Assembly (NCBI RefSeq): GCF_042767895.1
Contig: NC_091565.1
Location: 35,719,726 to 35,734,725 of the forward strand
Length of the DNA: 15,000 nucleotides
Origin: Penaeus vannamei
Taxonomy: Eukaryota; Arthropoda; Malacostraca; Decapoda; Penaeidae
Direction of reading: 5' to 3'
The notes below the pieces were generated by a model that ran no database searches, was not told the origin of the DNA, and worked only from the letters and a program-made list of their open reading frames with translations. Both the position numbers and the translations under genes were made by a program. Of the stretch, positions 1 through 7,813 are shown one piece after another (position 1 is the first letter of the stretch; the number at the start of each line of letters is the position of its first letter).

Positions 1-20
1 CAAGACATAACAGTGTCTTG
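1..20. repeat. Perfect 7-bp inverted repeat at window edge
   Basis: CAAGACA at 1-7 is the exact reverse complement of TGTCTTG at 14-20, with a 6-nt spacer. It may be a chance hairpin or the end of a larger palindrome cut by the window boundary. No function is visible. Confidence 0.4.
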
Positions 21-60
21 GGAGGAAATTTTGGAAAGATGGGAGGAAATTTTTTTTTTT
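20..60. repeat. Short 21-bp direct duplication ending in T11
   Basis: GGGAGGAAATTTT occurs at 20-32 and again at 41-53, so the period is 21 bp. The second copy runs into a T tract at 50-60. This looks like a local slippage duplication. A 61-codon ATG frame crosses it, but nothing about that frame looks coding. Confidence 0.5.
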
Positions 61-584
61 CTAACAATTCGACATACTTGTCTAAGTGGCATTTTCTCCT
101 TTTCGCCAACATCATGGAGGGAGATCCACCCTCACAAATCGCAGGTTACGTTGCCACTCTTCACCGTTTCATAGATAATTTGTCTGTCATATGTGAAAAG
201 TAAAAAATTATATAAAATCCGAACATTAAATGTAACGTGGACACCATTATGTATAAGCAAATATCCATATTGTATATTGAAATAAATTAATTTGTGAAAT
301 ATTGAAAACGGTTAACATTCACATCTTTTATCCCATCCAGCAATGGAGCTTTCACTGTATTTTTGTAATAATGGGTGCCCTCCTCTTCCCATCATATCTA
401 CTTGTATACCATCGTCCAGGAAATGCCCAGCTCTCCGAATATATCACTGCTACAGAAGTTACTTTCCTTCACCCCACTGTAGCAGCCTCTACTTCCGATT
501 ACAGCTTGCTTTGCGTCCATCCTGAAAAAGGTGTAAGCTTGGGTGCCTCGTTTTGACCTTGGATTTCCCGTTTTAATGTAACGT
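61..584. other. AT-rich stretch without a recognisable gene
   Basis: Only short open frames occur on either strand and none has a recognisable motif. Around 115-175, GATCCACCC..TTGCCAC loosely resembles the R3 module at 10966-11000 (GATCCACCCACA..CTGCCAC). This could be a very old copy of R3, but the match is too weak to annotate. No splice-flanked exon, RNA gene or promoter was recognised. Confidence 0.4.
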
Positions 585-788
585 CTTAGACCGTCGGGCA
601 TACTTCGTTTTCTTATTCAGCATATGTTAGATTTAAGAATTGCTGAATATTCATTGGCATAAAAATATGAAATAGTGACTTAGTGTTATTTTCTAGATAG
701 TTCCTCTTTCTGTGAACTACTCGAGTTCCGGGTGAACAAATAAGTTTTTCACGCACCGGTAAATTATTGCTTCTAGGATAATATATGA
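585..788 (+). repeat. Dispersed repeat R2, copy 1 (204 bp)
   Basis: This segment aligns along its full length with 3851-4054. Both copies are 204 bp. By hand I count about 21 mismatches plus two compensating 1-nt gaps, roughly 89% identity. Shared blocks include GAATTGCTGAATATTCA, TGGCATAAAAATATGAAATA and GTTCCGGGTGAACAAATAAG. Similarity stops abruptly on both sides. The 3' end (ATTATTGCTTCTAGGATAAT) also resembles the start of module R4 at 11095 and 12720, so R2 may be an alternative part of the R3/R4 element. It is not coding: stops fall in all frames and substitutions are spread evenly. Confidence 0.85.
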
Positions 789-1690
789 GGATTTTGATGT
801 AAAGGTTTAATATGCTAATTTCATCTACACCTATGCATATACTGTATTACATTTCACTGACAAATAGAAAGACAAATGGATAGATGACAAATAACAGTTG
901 ACAGCGAGATATTCTCATTTCATTAGAATGAACGAGATATACAACACAAGTATTGGTAGTCGGTTCTTGGATTTTTGCTGTTCACCCTCCTTGGAACCAC
1001 CCAGCTAGTAGTTGCTTGAATTAAAACAGTGGTTTTAATGGTTTGGCTTGTTCGACTCCTACGATAGGCTGCATCGCCAATCGAGATTTTATTTTGTATG
1101 ATACTAGAAGGCTGTGGAAAAAAGTAATCTCTTGCGACGGTATATGTATAATATTTTGGAATGGTTGTGTAAAATGTATTTAATCTTTTTGTTTTTGTAG
1201 GATATTTTTCATTACTTTTCAATATTTTCTTTGCTCTGATTCATGTTTCAATTACTTTTTTTAAAAATGCAGAAAATTAAATCCTCTACAGGAGTGCACC
1301 CCTGAAATCATGCAAGATTATTAAGTGGGTTACATCAGCAAATGTGCAAACACACGCACGCACACATCTCAATCTCAATCTCAAAGTTTTATGCGTAGGG
1401 CGCTAAGTGAGCGCATAACACGCACATGAAAGCAGCCATGCGTTTACGTGACTGTGGAAACTTGCAAACGGTGCCTATACTATATTGAAAAACAGTAAAA
1501 TTAAATCAAGGAAAGACCGGTACATGATTATTGCATAAACGGAGATAAAGGTTACCGGTATTTGGTCAATACAGAACTGTATAGAAAATGGAATGAAATA
1601 TGCAAATCTCAATCAAGAACTTGCCAAATGAATTAAGCTCCATGAACGAAAAATTTAAATGTCTTTTTTTAATTCCTTTCTAAAATGGCC
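789..1690. other. Unassigned AT-rich DNA
   Basis: No gene or duplicated block was recognised. Minor content: a short imperfect CA/CGCA run near 1349-1366, about three copies of the hexamer ATCTCA at 1366-1384, and a small hairpin at 1389-1418 listed separately. A 99-codon minus-strand frame at 923-1222 has no recognisable domain and an unbiased, AT-driven composition. Confidence 0.4.
1389..1418. other. Small inverted repeat (hairpin-capable)
   Basis: TTATGCG at 1389-1395 pairs with CGCATAA at 1412-1418 across a 16-nt loop. A T-G wobble could extend the stem by one pair. It is too short for a miRNA precursor. It is recorded only because it is GC-richer than its surroundings. Confidence 0.35.
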
Positions 1691-1732
1691 CGAGAAAAAA
1701 AAATAATTTATTATTGAATGACAAACCAAAGG

Positions 1733-1910
1733 AGGAAGATGAAAATAGCGAGAAAGAGTGAAAGAAAGAAAATATGAGCGAGGAAAGGAGATTGATTGAG
1801 AGAGATAGGGGGGGGGGGAGTGAGAGTTTAAGATAAAGAGAGAGATGACCATTAAGAAAGAGTGGGTGATGGAATGAAATATTAAGGGGAGAGGGGAGAC
1901 GTAGGGAAAG
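1733..1910 (+). repeat. Purine-rich (GA/GAAA) tract with G11 run
   Basis: The plus strand is almost entirely A and G with few pyrimidines, and includes an uninterrupted G11 at 1808-1818. It lies directly before R1 copy 1. R1 copy 2 also has a G-rich purine lead (7814-7850), so the lead is probably part of the repeat. Such asymmetric purine tracts can form triplexes. Minus-strand open frames across this tract are compositional artefacts. Confidence 0.65.
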
Positions 1911-1927
1911 ACATATTGAAACCGAAA

Positions 1928-2150
1928 TCCACTATGCCAGGACAATTCCTTTTGTTGCTGCTCCATTCCATAAATGACAACAACGCTGGTTTTATGAATT
2001 CATGCGTTTGTGGAAAACAATTACTCATGGGCCTTGATCGTGAAAGCGATCGTCTCAGACCTAGTAGTGTGAATTTGTCTCTTTCTACTTGTGAGTTGCT
2101 ATATGTTGAGGTTAATAAACGTATACAGCGCAAAGTTTGTTTCAGGATGT
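1928..2150 (+). repeat. Dispersed repeat R1, copy 1
   Basis: Positions 1928-2047 align without gaps to 7866-7985, with 13 mismatches in 120 bp by hand count (about 89%). After GCGATCG at 2046 the similarity weakens but can be followed to about 2150. A further 35-bp match (2547-2581 against 8344-8378, 27 of 35 identical) suggests the homologous segment once ran at least 650 bp. Both copies keep an open frame through the core, but 9 of the 12 codons that differ are non-synonymous. That fits neutral, non-coding sequence rather than a conserved peptide. Confidence 0.85.
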
Positions 2151-2875
2151 GTTTTCTTCTGTTACTTGGCTGATAGAATCATTAAACGAGCATAACGTAT
2201 AACGTCGTTGTTGGTGAATTATACACGGGTATATTTAGGAACGGCCATGATAAATGACTTTCTTTCCAGAGAATAATTTTCTTTCTCATACACTTTCCAA
2301 TTTAAATAATTGTTTATGTTTTCCTGAATTGCACTGAAACATTTTTTTCTGTAAATCAAAAGTTGTTCGGTTTGTAAGATAGGGAACCAAAACTATACAG
2401 AGATAGTAGTTCTAGGGATGGTAATAGAAATGATAATGATAATAGTCACTTTGATCACAAAACATCGAGATATGGAAACGAAAATGGTAATCATAGCAGC
2501 AATGATTTTTCTGTTTCTTTTCTTCACTCCTTACTCATGATTAAATAGCACCTAAAGATTATAAAGATCGTGTGCGTTGAGGCACGTAATCCTCAGCGAT
2601 TTAATTGCGTCGAAGAATTCTGTGAGATTGTGATGGCGGGTGTTAGTAGAAAAAGAAATGAAAGTTGATTAATAGATTCGTAAAATAATTATGATGTATA
2701 TTCGTGATCTGTACATAGCAATATAGATATTGTGGGGGGGTCTACGGTTAAAAGACATGGATAAATGCATAATTACATAAATTAACAACTGAAGTGAATG
2801 AATATTTTAAGTAAACACCTCAGCTCAATGTGCAGGAAGTTTAATGCCAAGAAAATAATTTTAAATGGTTTAGTT
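2151..2875. other. Unassigned region, downstream part of R1 series
   Basis: No gene was recognised. The block at 2260-2300 (TTTCC.GAGAAT..TTTCTCATACACTTTCC) shares short words with 7500-7555 and with 8262-8285. The 2547-2581 segment matches 8344-8378. These look like remnants of the larger R1-containing duplication. An imperfect GATAAT/AATGAT run lies at about 2420-2450 and a G7 run at about 2733-2740. Confidence 0.45.
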
Positions 2876-2924
2876 ACACACACAATCACTCATTCACATA
2901 CACACAAACACACAATCACTCACT

Positions 2925-3020
<96 letters not shown>
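2876..3020. repeat. (CA)n microsatellite, pure (CA)46 core
   Basis: Positions 2929-3020 are 92 bp of uninterrupted CA. They are preceded from 2876 by imperfect CA carrying two copies of a CACAATCACTC..ATTCACA motif, which suggests unit duplication within the array. The 106-codon frame through it (2798-3118), made of His-Thr repeats, is a translated microsatellite, not a gene. Long alternating purine-pyrimidine CA/TG can adopt Z-DNA and is usually length-polymorphic. Confidence 0.98.
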
Positions 3021-3023
<3 letters not shown>

Positions 3024-3115
3024 TCTCTATCTCCCTCTTTCTCTTTATTTATTTATTTCTCTGTATATATGCATATATGTGTGTGTGTGAAAATATATGT
3101 ACATATATGAATATA
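3021..3115. repeat. Compound simple-sequence tail (CT, ATTT, TG, AT)
   Basis: Directly after the CA array come pyrimidine-rich CT sequence, three ATTT units, a (TG)5 run near 3078-3088 and mixed ATAT/ACATAT sequence. The short TG run is complementary in sense to the CA array and could fold back on it. No other signal was seen. Confidence 0.7.
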
Positions 3116-3559
3116 TAAATGATAAAATTTTGATAGGGGAATAGAATTTAACAACAAGGATAACAATAGCAAGGTATAAAATAACAGCAACTAATGAACT
3201 AGTGAGCACATACCTCTGTTAACGCCTAGAAAAACAGAGAATACAAGCTAATATTCCACTACATGCCACACAGGCGGTGTACCCTTCCTCATCTAATTTC
3301 TTCTGATCACGATACATCTTTGCATGTATAGAGTTTAATAGCAAAGTCTAACCAACTGATTTCTTCACAGTTTGAAGCTATAAAGATATAATAAAGTAAA
3401 CAACCAAGAAACATTATTTATCCAATGGATATAGACGACAATAATAGACATAATATTGATAAGGACGATATTGCAGATAACACTGCTACTGATGAACAAT
3501 AGTAATGGTAAGAAGTAAATAATGATGATAAGAACATCGAAAGCGGATAATGAAAAAAA
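3116..3559. other. Unassigned AT-rich DNA
   Basis: No gene, RNA or duplicated block was recognised. The 149-codon minus-strand frame that begins at 3867 and runs to 3418 crosses this stretch, R3 and a trinucleotide tract. Its composition follows those repeats, so I do not treat it as coding. Confidence 0.4.
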
Positions 3560-3780
3560 AATCGATGTCTTCTTGGGGTTGGTGGATTATCTTCAGTAAA
3601 AAAAAAAAACAGAAAGGTAAGCAGACCAAGGAGATAGTCAGGCACAGGGATCGATGGATGAAAGGAAAGGGAGAGAATAATGAGATTAAGTCTCGTTCGC
3701 GATGCAAGGAATCTACCGGAGTGTGAAGCGTTGCCACGGTTTCTCTCCATACCATCTTTCGGTACTTTATTAATATCATC
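3560..3780 (+). repeat. Dispersed repeat R3, copy E (5' part of R3/R4 element)
   Basis: Three landmarks link this to other copies. GGTTGGTGGATTATCTTCA at about 3578 matches GGTTGGTAAATTATCTTCA at about 12250. GGGAGAGAAT at about 3669 matches 10920-10929. CCGGAGTGTGAAGCGTTGCCAC at 3716-3737 matches CCGGAGTGTAAAGCATTGACAC at 9268-9289 and a weaker form at 10974-10995. An A12 run lies at 3598-3609. Where other copies continue into R4, this one passes through a trinucleotide tract into R2. Confidence 0.65.
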
Positions 3781-3850
3781 AAAATAATTGCTATTACTAT
3801 TATTTACTATTGTTATCATTACTATAATTATATTCCCCTTCCTCCTCCTC
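3775..3850. repeat. Imperfect ATT/ACT trinucleotide tract
   Basis: Interrupted ATC, ATT and ACT triplets followed by (CCT)n. The tract sits between R3 and R2, the same place where copy B of the element carries its ATC tract. It is therefore likely an internal, fast-evolving part of the element. Confidence 0.7.
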
Positions 3851-4054
3851 CTTAGACCGCCGAACATATTTCGTTTTCTTATTTAGCGTATGATAGGTTT
3901 AGGAATTGCTGAATATTCACTGGCATAAAAATATGAAATATACGACTGAGTGTTATTTTCTAGATAGTTCCTCTTTTTGTGAACTACTAAGTTCCGGGTG
4001 AACAAATAAGTTTTTCACATACCGGGAAATGATTGATTCTAGGATAATGTATGA
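3851..4054 (+). repeat. Dispersed repeat R2, copy 2 (204 bp)
   Basis: Full-length partner of 585-788, same orientation, about 89% identical by hand count. Here it follows R3 and a trinucleotide tract directly, which places R2 inside the larger repeat series. Its 3' end (TGATTGATTCTAGGATAATG) parallels the R4 start in copies C and D. Confidence 0.85.
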
Positions 4055-4565
4055 AAAGAATTGGAAAAAAAAATCTATATAAATATTTTTGGTTTTAGAT
4101 AGTTATTGAAACCCTATGTCTATAATCCTGTCCATTCACAGAAAATAAATAAACATGAATTTTATCGGCATTGTATTTAAAGCAATTAAAATGACGTGCA
4201 ATACATTATATTCACCTCATATCCTCCACCATTTCCGACCTTATATATACTATAAACCTACTAATGATCTTTGTTTAAACTTTTTAAAGTGAATATCTTT
4301 CATAAGAAAAGGAGTTCAGTTTTACTAAACCTAAACACATGGGAAAGACCTATTTACGAGAACTACCTCGTCGTATTGTTGAAATTGTTGTTGTTGTCTC
4401 CTAATTCCAGCAAGAATACTAATTCAAAAATGAACTTCCATTTTAATAAAATTTGCTCTCTGATTGTCAAAAATACGAAACAACGTGCATTCCGTATCAG
4501 TTCATTAAGGGACGCGTCATTTAGTTTCCAAATACGAAACGATTCCGTAGTTTAAGGGATGGTTG
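4055..4565. other. Unassigned AT-rich DNA
   Basis: No gene was recognised. A 94-codon frame at 4271-4555 is Asn/Lys/Ser/Leu-rich with no motif and fits AT-rich background. An 11-bp palindrome centred at about 4565 (GGTTGGCAACC) marks the start of the next repeat copy. Confidence 0.4.
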
Positions 4566-5110
4566 GCAACCTTAGTAATATCACAACTACCAATACCACT
4601 CATACTATTCCTACTACTGCTACTACCAGTAATCATAATAATATTAAGCCATGGTGACAGGCAGAAAATGCATATCAACCACATTAAATAGACCGGTAAA
4701 TCGTTTTTTAGGACATTTAAGAACATCTCTAGCCGCACTTCGACTGCGAGCATTCCGCGAGAGCTTTTGTGTCCCAAATTGCAACAGCAGGAAAACTCCC
4801 ACACTGATAGAGTATCACGAATCTTGCTATTGCTATTGGGACTCTCTCTTTCTTGCTAGAAATATCAGTCGAAGATATAAAAGTAGCATGATTTGAAATG
4901 AGTTTTGAGTCGATATCTGTAAAAAGTTTTCTATTCGTGTCACTGCTATCAGCAATAAGAGGATTTTGAATATTTCGATCTTTTGTAGATGGTCAAGATA
5001 AAGAATAAATCGAATTGTTATGTTTCTTAAGTGATTAGCACTTAATTTTTAGAATGTAAAATGTCTAATATACTTAAATAAACAAGTCAGTTAATTGAAG
5101 GAGAGAATAT
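4566..5110 (+). repeat. Dispersed repeat R3/R4, copy A
   Basis: A degenerate ATC/ACT tract (about 4575-4650) precedes the R4 module. GCGAGCATTCCG at 4746-4757, CTTTTGTGTCCCAAATTGCAA and the later CACGAATCTTGCT closely match copy B (GCGAGCATTCCG at 9651-9662, CTTTTGTGATCCAAACTGCAA, CATGAATCTTGCT). Copy A has an extra CGAGAG after ATTCCG. Similarity continues past 4870: GAAATATCAG.CGAA.ATATAA matches copy C near 11326, and TTTTCTATTCGTGTCACTG matches copy B near 9832. An 81-codon ATG frame (4651-4896) runs through it but stops differ in other copies, so no coding role is inferred. Confidence 0.75.
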
Positions 5111-5174
5111 TATATAATTATAGATATAAAGCGAAAATTATTCAGTACATTATGTATGAAATGCATTTCGTAAG

Positions 5175-5240
5175 CATTTTCCATCGTCATCTTCGTCACT
5201 GTCATCATTATCATCATAGTCATCCTTACTACTTGTTGCA
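5175..5240. repeat. Interrupted TCA/TCG trinucleotide tract
   Basis: A run of TCATCGTCATCTTCG-type triplets with interruptions. The same strand sense (TCA on plus) occurs at 9308-9490 and 10304-10490. Confidence 0.75.
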
Positions 5241-5353
5241 CTGCAAGTTATTCCTATACAATTAGGAACATCCCTTGCCAACACGACCTGTTACATTCAA
5301 CTTCATCAACTTACTATCACCTTCGTGATAACCATCAATCATCATTATACATC

Positions 5354-5356
<3 letters not shown>

Positions 5357-5404
<48 letters not shown>
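5357..5404. repeat. Compound (AC)17(AT)7 microsatellite
   Basis: Positions 5357-5390 are uninterrupted AC and 5391-5404 are AT. The array ends exactly where the inverted-repeat segment at 5405 begins. This is consistent with insertion next to, or slippage from, a mobile-element end. Confidence 0.95.
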
Positions 5405-5480
5405 TGTAAGGTATCCGTGAGTGGAGCCCTGTTTACTACATAAAACAAAGGAAAGAAAAGTGAAATAAAAATACCTTACA
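5405..5480. mobile_element. 76-bp segment with perfect 10-bp terminal inverted repeats
   Basis: TGTAAGGTAT at 5405-5414 is the exact reverse complement of ATACCTTACA at 5471-5480. The ends read TG..CA, the arrangement of LTR termini and some small inverted-repeat elements. No target-site duplication is visible: the flanks are AT repeat on the left and GCCCC on the right. It could be a solo, internally deleted LTR-like remnant, a tiny MITE or a structural inverted repeat. Read on the minus strand it is preceded by a short purine-rich CAAGGGGC, faintly like a polypurine tract. Classification is open. Confidence 0.45.
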
Positions 5481-5483
5481 GCC

Positions 5484-5511
5484 CCTTGAGATAAAAGGGT
5501 TTATCTTGAGG
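5484..5511 (+). other. 12-bp stem, 4-nt loop hairpin
   Basis: CCTTGAGATAAA at 5484-5495 can pair as RNA with TTTATCTTGAGG at 5500-5511 around the loop AGGG, using ten Watson-Crick and two G-U pairs. It lies 4 bp beyond the 76-bp inverted-repeat segment, so it may belong to the same remnant element. No evidence of expression can be read from sequence. Confidence 0.45.
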
Positions 5512-5819
5512 TAGCTGCATAGGTGTTTGTTAATCACTGAACATGAAAAACTATTTGGCATTAGCACATCCAGGTTTCCCTGTCACAGGCAAGACTAAGG
5601 TTCAGATACAACCTTTCTTATTCTTGTCAACTTTCAGATCAGTGTAAGATCCAGGGTGAGGAGCACGCAAACACACGTTCGACTTGACACTTTACTTTCA
5701 ACAATGGTCCCCTTTAAACAGGTGGGGGTAGACAACATGAACATGAACTTTTTTCAAATTCATTTAAAATACAATTTTTTGCAACAGCAGGGATTATGTT
5801 ATTTCAAAGTAAAAAGCAA
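5512..5819. other. Unassigned region, less AT-rich
   Basis: Composition here is more balanced than the flanks, and unlike most of the window it contains no simple repeat. It might be the body of an old transposable element linked to the inverted-repeat segment before it. No protein motif is seen; the only ATG frame (5656-5841, 61 codons) is unremarkable. Confidence 0.35.
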
Positions 5820-6730
5820 CAATTATCGGTTCATCAAATAACATAAAGACAATAAAAGTAAAAGAAGTAAAAGAAAGTGCAGATATAAATGCTTGCGGTA
5901 TAAAAAAGAGTATTGAAAAGTTACCGTAAAAACACTAAAAGATGTAGAAAAATTATACAATGCAAATAATAATGCTTTGAATAAAAATATTCTAAAATAC
6001 ATAAAAACTGCCTTGGAGTAAACATGTGCCAAAAAACTATAATTACCAACTAAAAAATGAGAAATAAAAACTTCAGCCTTGTTAACATACTATTAGAAGA
6101 TGAAAAAGAGTAAAACAAACTCACATGATATAGCAGAATTCTTGTGCAAAGAAAAAAAGTGCTGAAGTAGAAGCGGTAGTTCAGGATTTTGAAGCTCTGC
6201 GGTTCTAAATTACCCGAAATCAGTAGGTAAACAATGCTACCTTATTGGGACTGGAACTTTGAGATATTCATATGATTTAGGGTAGTAGGGACGTAGAAAT
6301 AAGGGTAACCATAAAGGAGAGATCAGCGATAGGGACAAATAGAAATAAAGTATAGGCAAGAGAAAGGCTAGTATAGAGAGGGTAAAACTGTAGCATTGGT
6401 CCAACATAGCAAAAATTAGGATTATTAAAAAAACTAATAATAAAATAAAAGGTAGAAGGAAAGGTACAGCAACAGTATATAGAGAATATAGATAAAGATG
6501 AGCAAACAAAAGAAAATGCTGAGATTAAATTGGACTAGTATAAGGAAAATCGAAAGCCAAGAACATCATAAGTGTTAAGATTTATAGACCAGAAATATGA
6601 AGAGAAAGGAGAGTTTAAGGAAGAGAAGGAAAAATGATAGCAGAGACCAAAAGATAGAATATAGTAAGAAAATGAGAAAGAAAATAATGAGGAGTAGCAT
6701 GAGTGGGAGAGAGAGAGGAGGAAGAGGAAG
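5820..6730 (+). other. A-rich, T-poor strand-biased block, possible decayed coding remnant
   Basis: For about 900 bp the plus strand is very rich in A, with G second and T and C depleted. Stop-interrupted frames give Lys/Glu/Asn-rich helical-looking stretches, for example DVEKLYNANNNALNKNILKY after a frame change near 5930 and VEGKVQQQYIENIDKDEQTK near 6450. Purine-rich DNA yields such peptides by composition alone, so this is weak evidence. No family was recognised. The asymmetry could come from a decayed LINE-like or other A-rich coding strand, or from plain purine-tract drift. Minus-strand frames at 5823-6032 and 6237-6509 are its hydrophobic mirror images and are not annotated. Confidence 0.3.
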
Positions 6731-6732
6731 TG

Positions 6733-6737
<5 letters not shown>

Positions 6738-6803
<66 letters not shown>

Positions 6804-6864
6804 TATATATATGTATAGGCATTTATATCTACATGTATATATACATACATACATATATATAACA
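6738..6864. repeat. (TA)n microsatellite, pure (TA)32 core
   Basis: Positions 6738-6801 are uninterrupted TA, followed by TA broken by GATA, CATG and (CATA)n up to about 6864. The self-complementary alternation can extrude cruciforms. The Tyr-Ile open frames found on both strands here are artefacts of the repeat. Confidence 0.98.
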
Positions 6865-6985
6865 GTATATATAATATTAATATATGTTAAAGGTAATATA
6901 ATTATAATGATAATACTGAAATCATTGCATAAATACTATACAAGATTACATTAATTAGTATCCCTTAAAAAACTCAAAAGACTGC

Positions 6986-7018
6986 TTACGTCACAACCTA
7001 ATCAGAGCTATTACGTCA
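6986..7018. promoter_or_regulatory. Pair of identical CRE/ATF-like octamers
   Basis: TTACGTCA occurs at 6986-6993 and again at 7011-7018, 25 bp start to start. Its reverse complement TGACGTAA is a recognised variant of the CRE/ATF bZIP binding site. A TATTTAAG motif lies about 20 bp downstream at 7040-7047. Two identical CpG-containing octamers so close together are unlikely in AT-rich DNA, but no gene starts nearby, so a regulatory role is only a suggestion. Confidence 0.35.
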
Positions 7019-7449
7019 GCGTATATTGGGGAGAAAAGTATTTAAGTCTTTAATCTGAGAATGTTGCACGTCCCTCCACGTCCCTCACACCTTTCTTCAC
7101 TTTGGACCTCTTCGGAAAGTGATTTAAACTTATTTTGCATTTCGCGGGCCTTCTCCCCCTTATACCGCCATAGGCTTAAAGGCTATAACCCAGCGGTTCC
7201 CAAGCCTTTCGTGAACCTCCAACACATTACCAATTCCCTTTTATCATTCAATCTAAATATAATTAGGCTTAGGAAAAATATTCGGTAGTCTGCACAGGCT
7301 CTACAATCCGAATTTGCAATACAAAAATCTTTGAAGGCATTTTTAATACGAACACTGAAGAACGCTTTGTTAATTGGCCTACCATATTCTCAAGGCGTCA
7401 GGACTTTCGATCTGAACTTTTACTAAAAAATTGAGAAACAACCGATGAC
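7019..7449. other. Unassigned region with a hAT-like terminus
   Basis: No gene was recognised. A 75-codon frame (7061-7288) is Ser/Leu/Pro-rich without a motif. The GC content around 7061-7220 is higher than in the flanks. The hAT-like end at 7191 is listed separately. Confidence 0.4.
7191..7222 (+). mobile_element. Possible hAT-type transposon terminus (one end)
   Basis: CAGCGGTTCCCAAGCCTTTC resembles the CAGNGGTTCYCAA(A/C)CTTTT terminal inverted repeat common to non-autonomous hAT elements in animals. The expected partner ending in ..TTGGGAACCGCTG was not found in the window, so the element would be truncated or diverged. If the call is right, the 8 bp before it (CTATAACC, 7183-7190) would be the target site. 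Confidence 0.4.
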
Positions 7450-7474
7450 TTTTTTTTTTTTTTTTTTTTTTTTT
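7450..7474 (-). repeat. T25 homopolymer
   Basis: An uninterrupted 25-T run on the plus strand. It could be the poly(A) tail of a retroposed sequence on the minus strand, or simple slippage. No flanking direct repeat was found. Confidence 0.9.
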
Positions 7475-7689
7475 AATATGGCGAAGGAAAATATATGTTG
7501 ATATTTCCCTTCATACACTTTCCTGTATCATATATGTTGAAACTTTTCCCAGAGAATTCATGACTCGTCAGATCGGTCTGGCAGAGACAATCCCGGATCA
7601 GCTATATTATAAAGCATTGATAGATTAAGTGTGCGAGAATGTTCCATAAGATTAATATTTGAAACTGCAGCAAAAACAAAGGCAAAGCT
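7475..7689. other. Unassigned stretch between T25 and A16
   Basis: An ATATATGTTGA..TTTCCC motif occurs twice, at about 7492 and 7529. The block CTTCATACACTTTCC near 7508 and the CCCAGAGAATTC near 7549 share words with 2260-2300, so this may be a rearranged fragment of the R1 downstream region. No gene seen. Confidence 0.4.
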
Positions 7690-7705
7690 AAAAAAAAAAA
7701 AAAAA
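7690..7705 (+). repeat. A16 homopolymer
   Basis: An uninterrupted 16-A run. Together with the T25 at 7450 it frames a 215-bp stretch, but the two runs are in opposite sense and no target-site duplication was found, so this is not clearly a single insertion. Confidence 0.85.
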
Positions 7706-7733
7706 GAATTCAAAACATCGCTCGCCATCTCGC

Positions 7734-7741
7734 TATAAAAG
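7734..7741 (+). promoter_or_regulatory. Consensus-like TATA box (TATAAAAG)
   Basis: CGCTATAAAAGGGCG spans 7731-7745. It matches the metazoan TATA box core with GC-rich flanks of the kind seen at TFIIB-recognition elements. It lies about 130 bp before the R1 core. Similar octamers arise by chance in AT-rich DNA and no gene follows. It might drive transcription of the repeat, or be fortuitous. Confidence 0.25.
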
Positions 7742-7813
7742 GGCGAAAGGTAAAATAGACCGAGAACATAATCGAGCAGAGTAAACAGAACGATATGAAG
7801 TGATATCTAAAGC

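Noticed and set aside
100..180. Possible additional R3 copy (GATCCACCC..TTGCCAC)
   Set aside because: Only short interrupted words match. It cannot be told from chance without a scored alignment.
1045..1062. TGTTCGACTCC, resembling a tRNA/SINE B box
   Set aside because: No matching A box at the right distance upstream and no cloverleaf can be drawn around it.
2798..3118. 106-codon His-Thr repeat frame
   Set aside because: Translated CA microsatellite.
3418..3867. 149-codon minus-strand frame
   Set aside because: Crosses R3, an A12 run and a trinucleotide tract. Hydrophobic, Ser-rich composition follows the repeats, and no motif is present.
7061..7288. 75-codon Ser/Leu/Pro-rich frame downstream of the CRE-like pair
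   Set aside because: No motif, no splice or polyadenylation context, and it runs through the hAT-like terminus.
7450..7705. T25 and A16 runs considered as two ends of one retroposed insertion
   Set aside because: The runs are in opposite sense with no flanking target-site duplication and no recognisable body between them.
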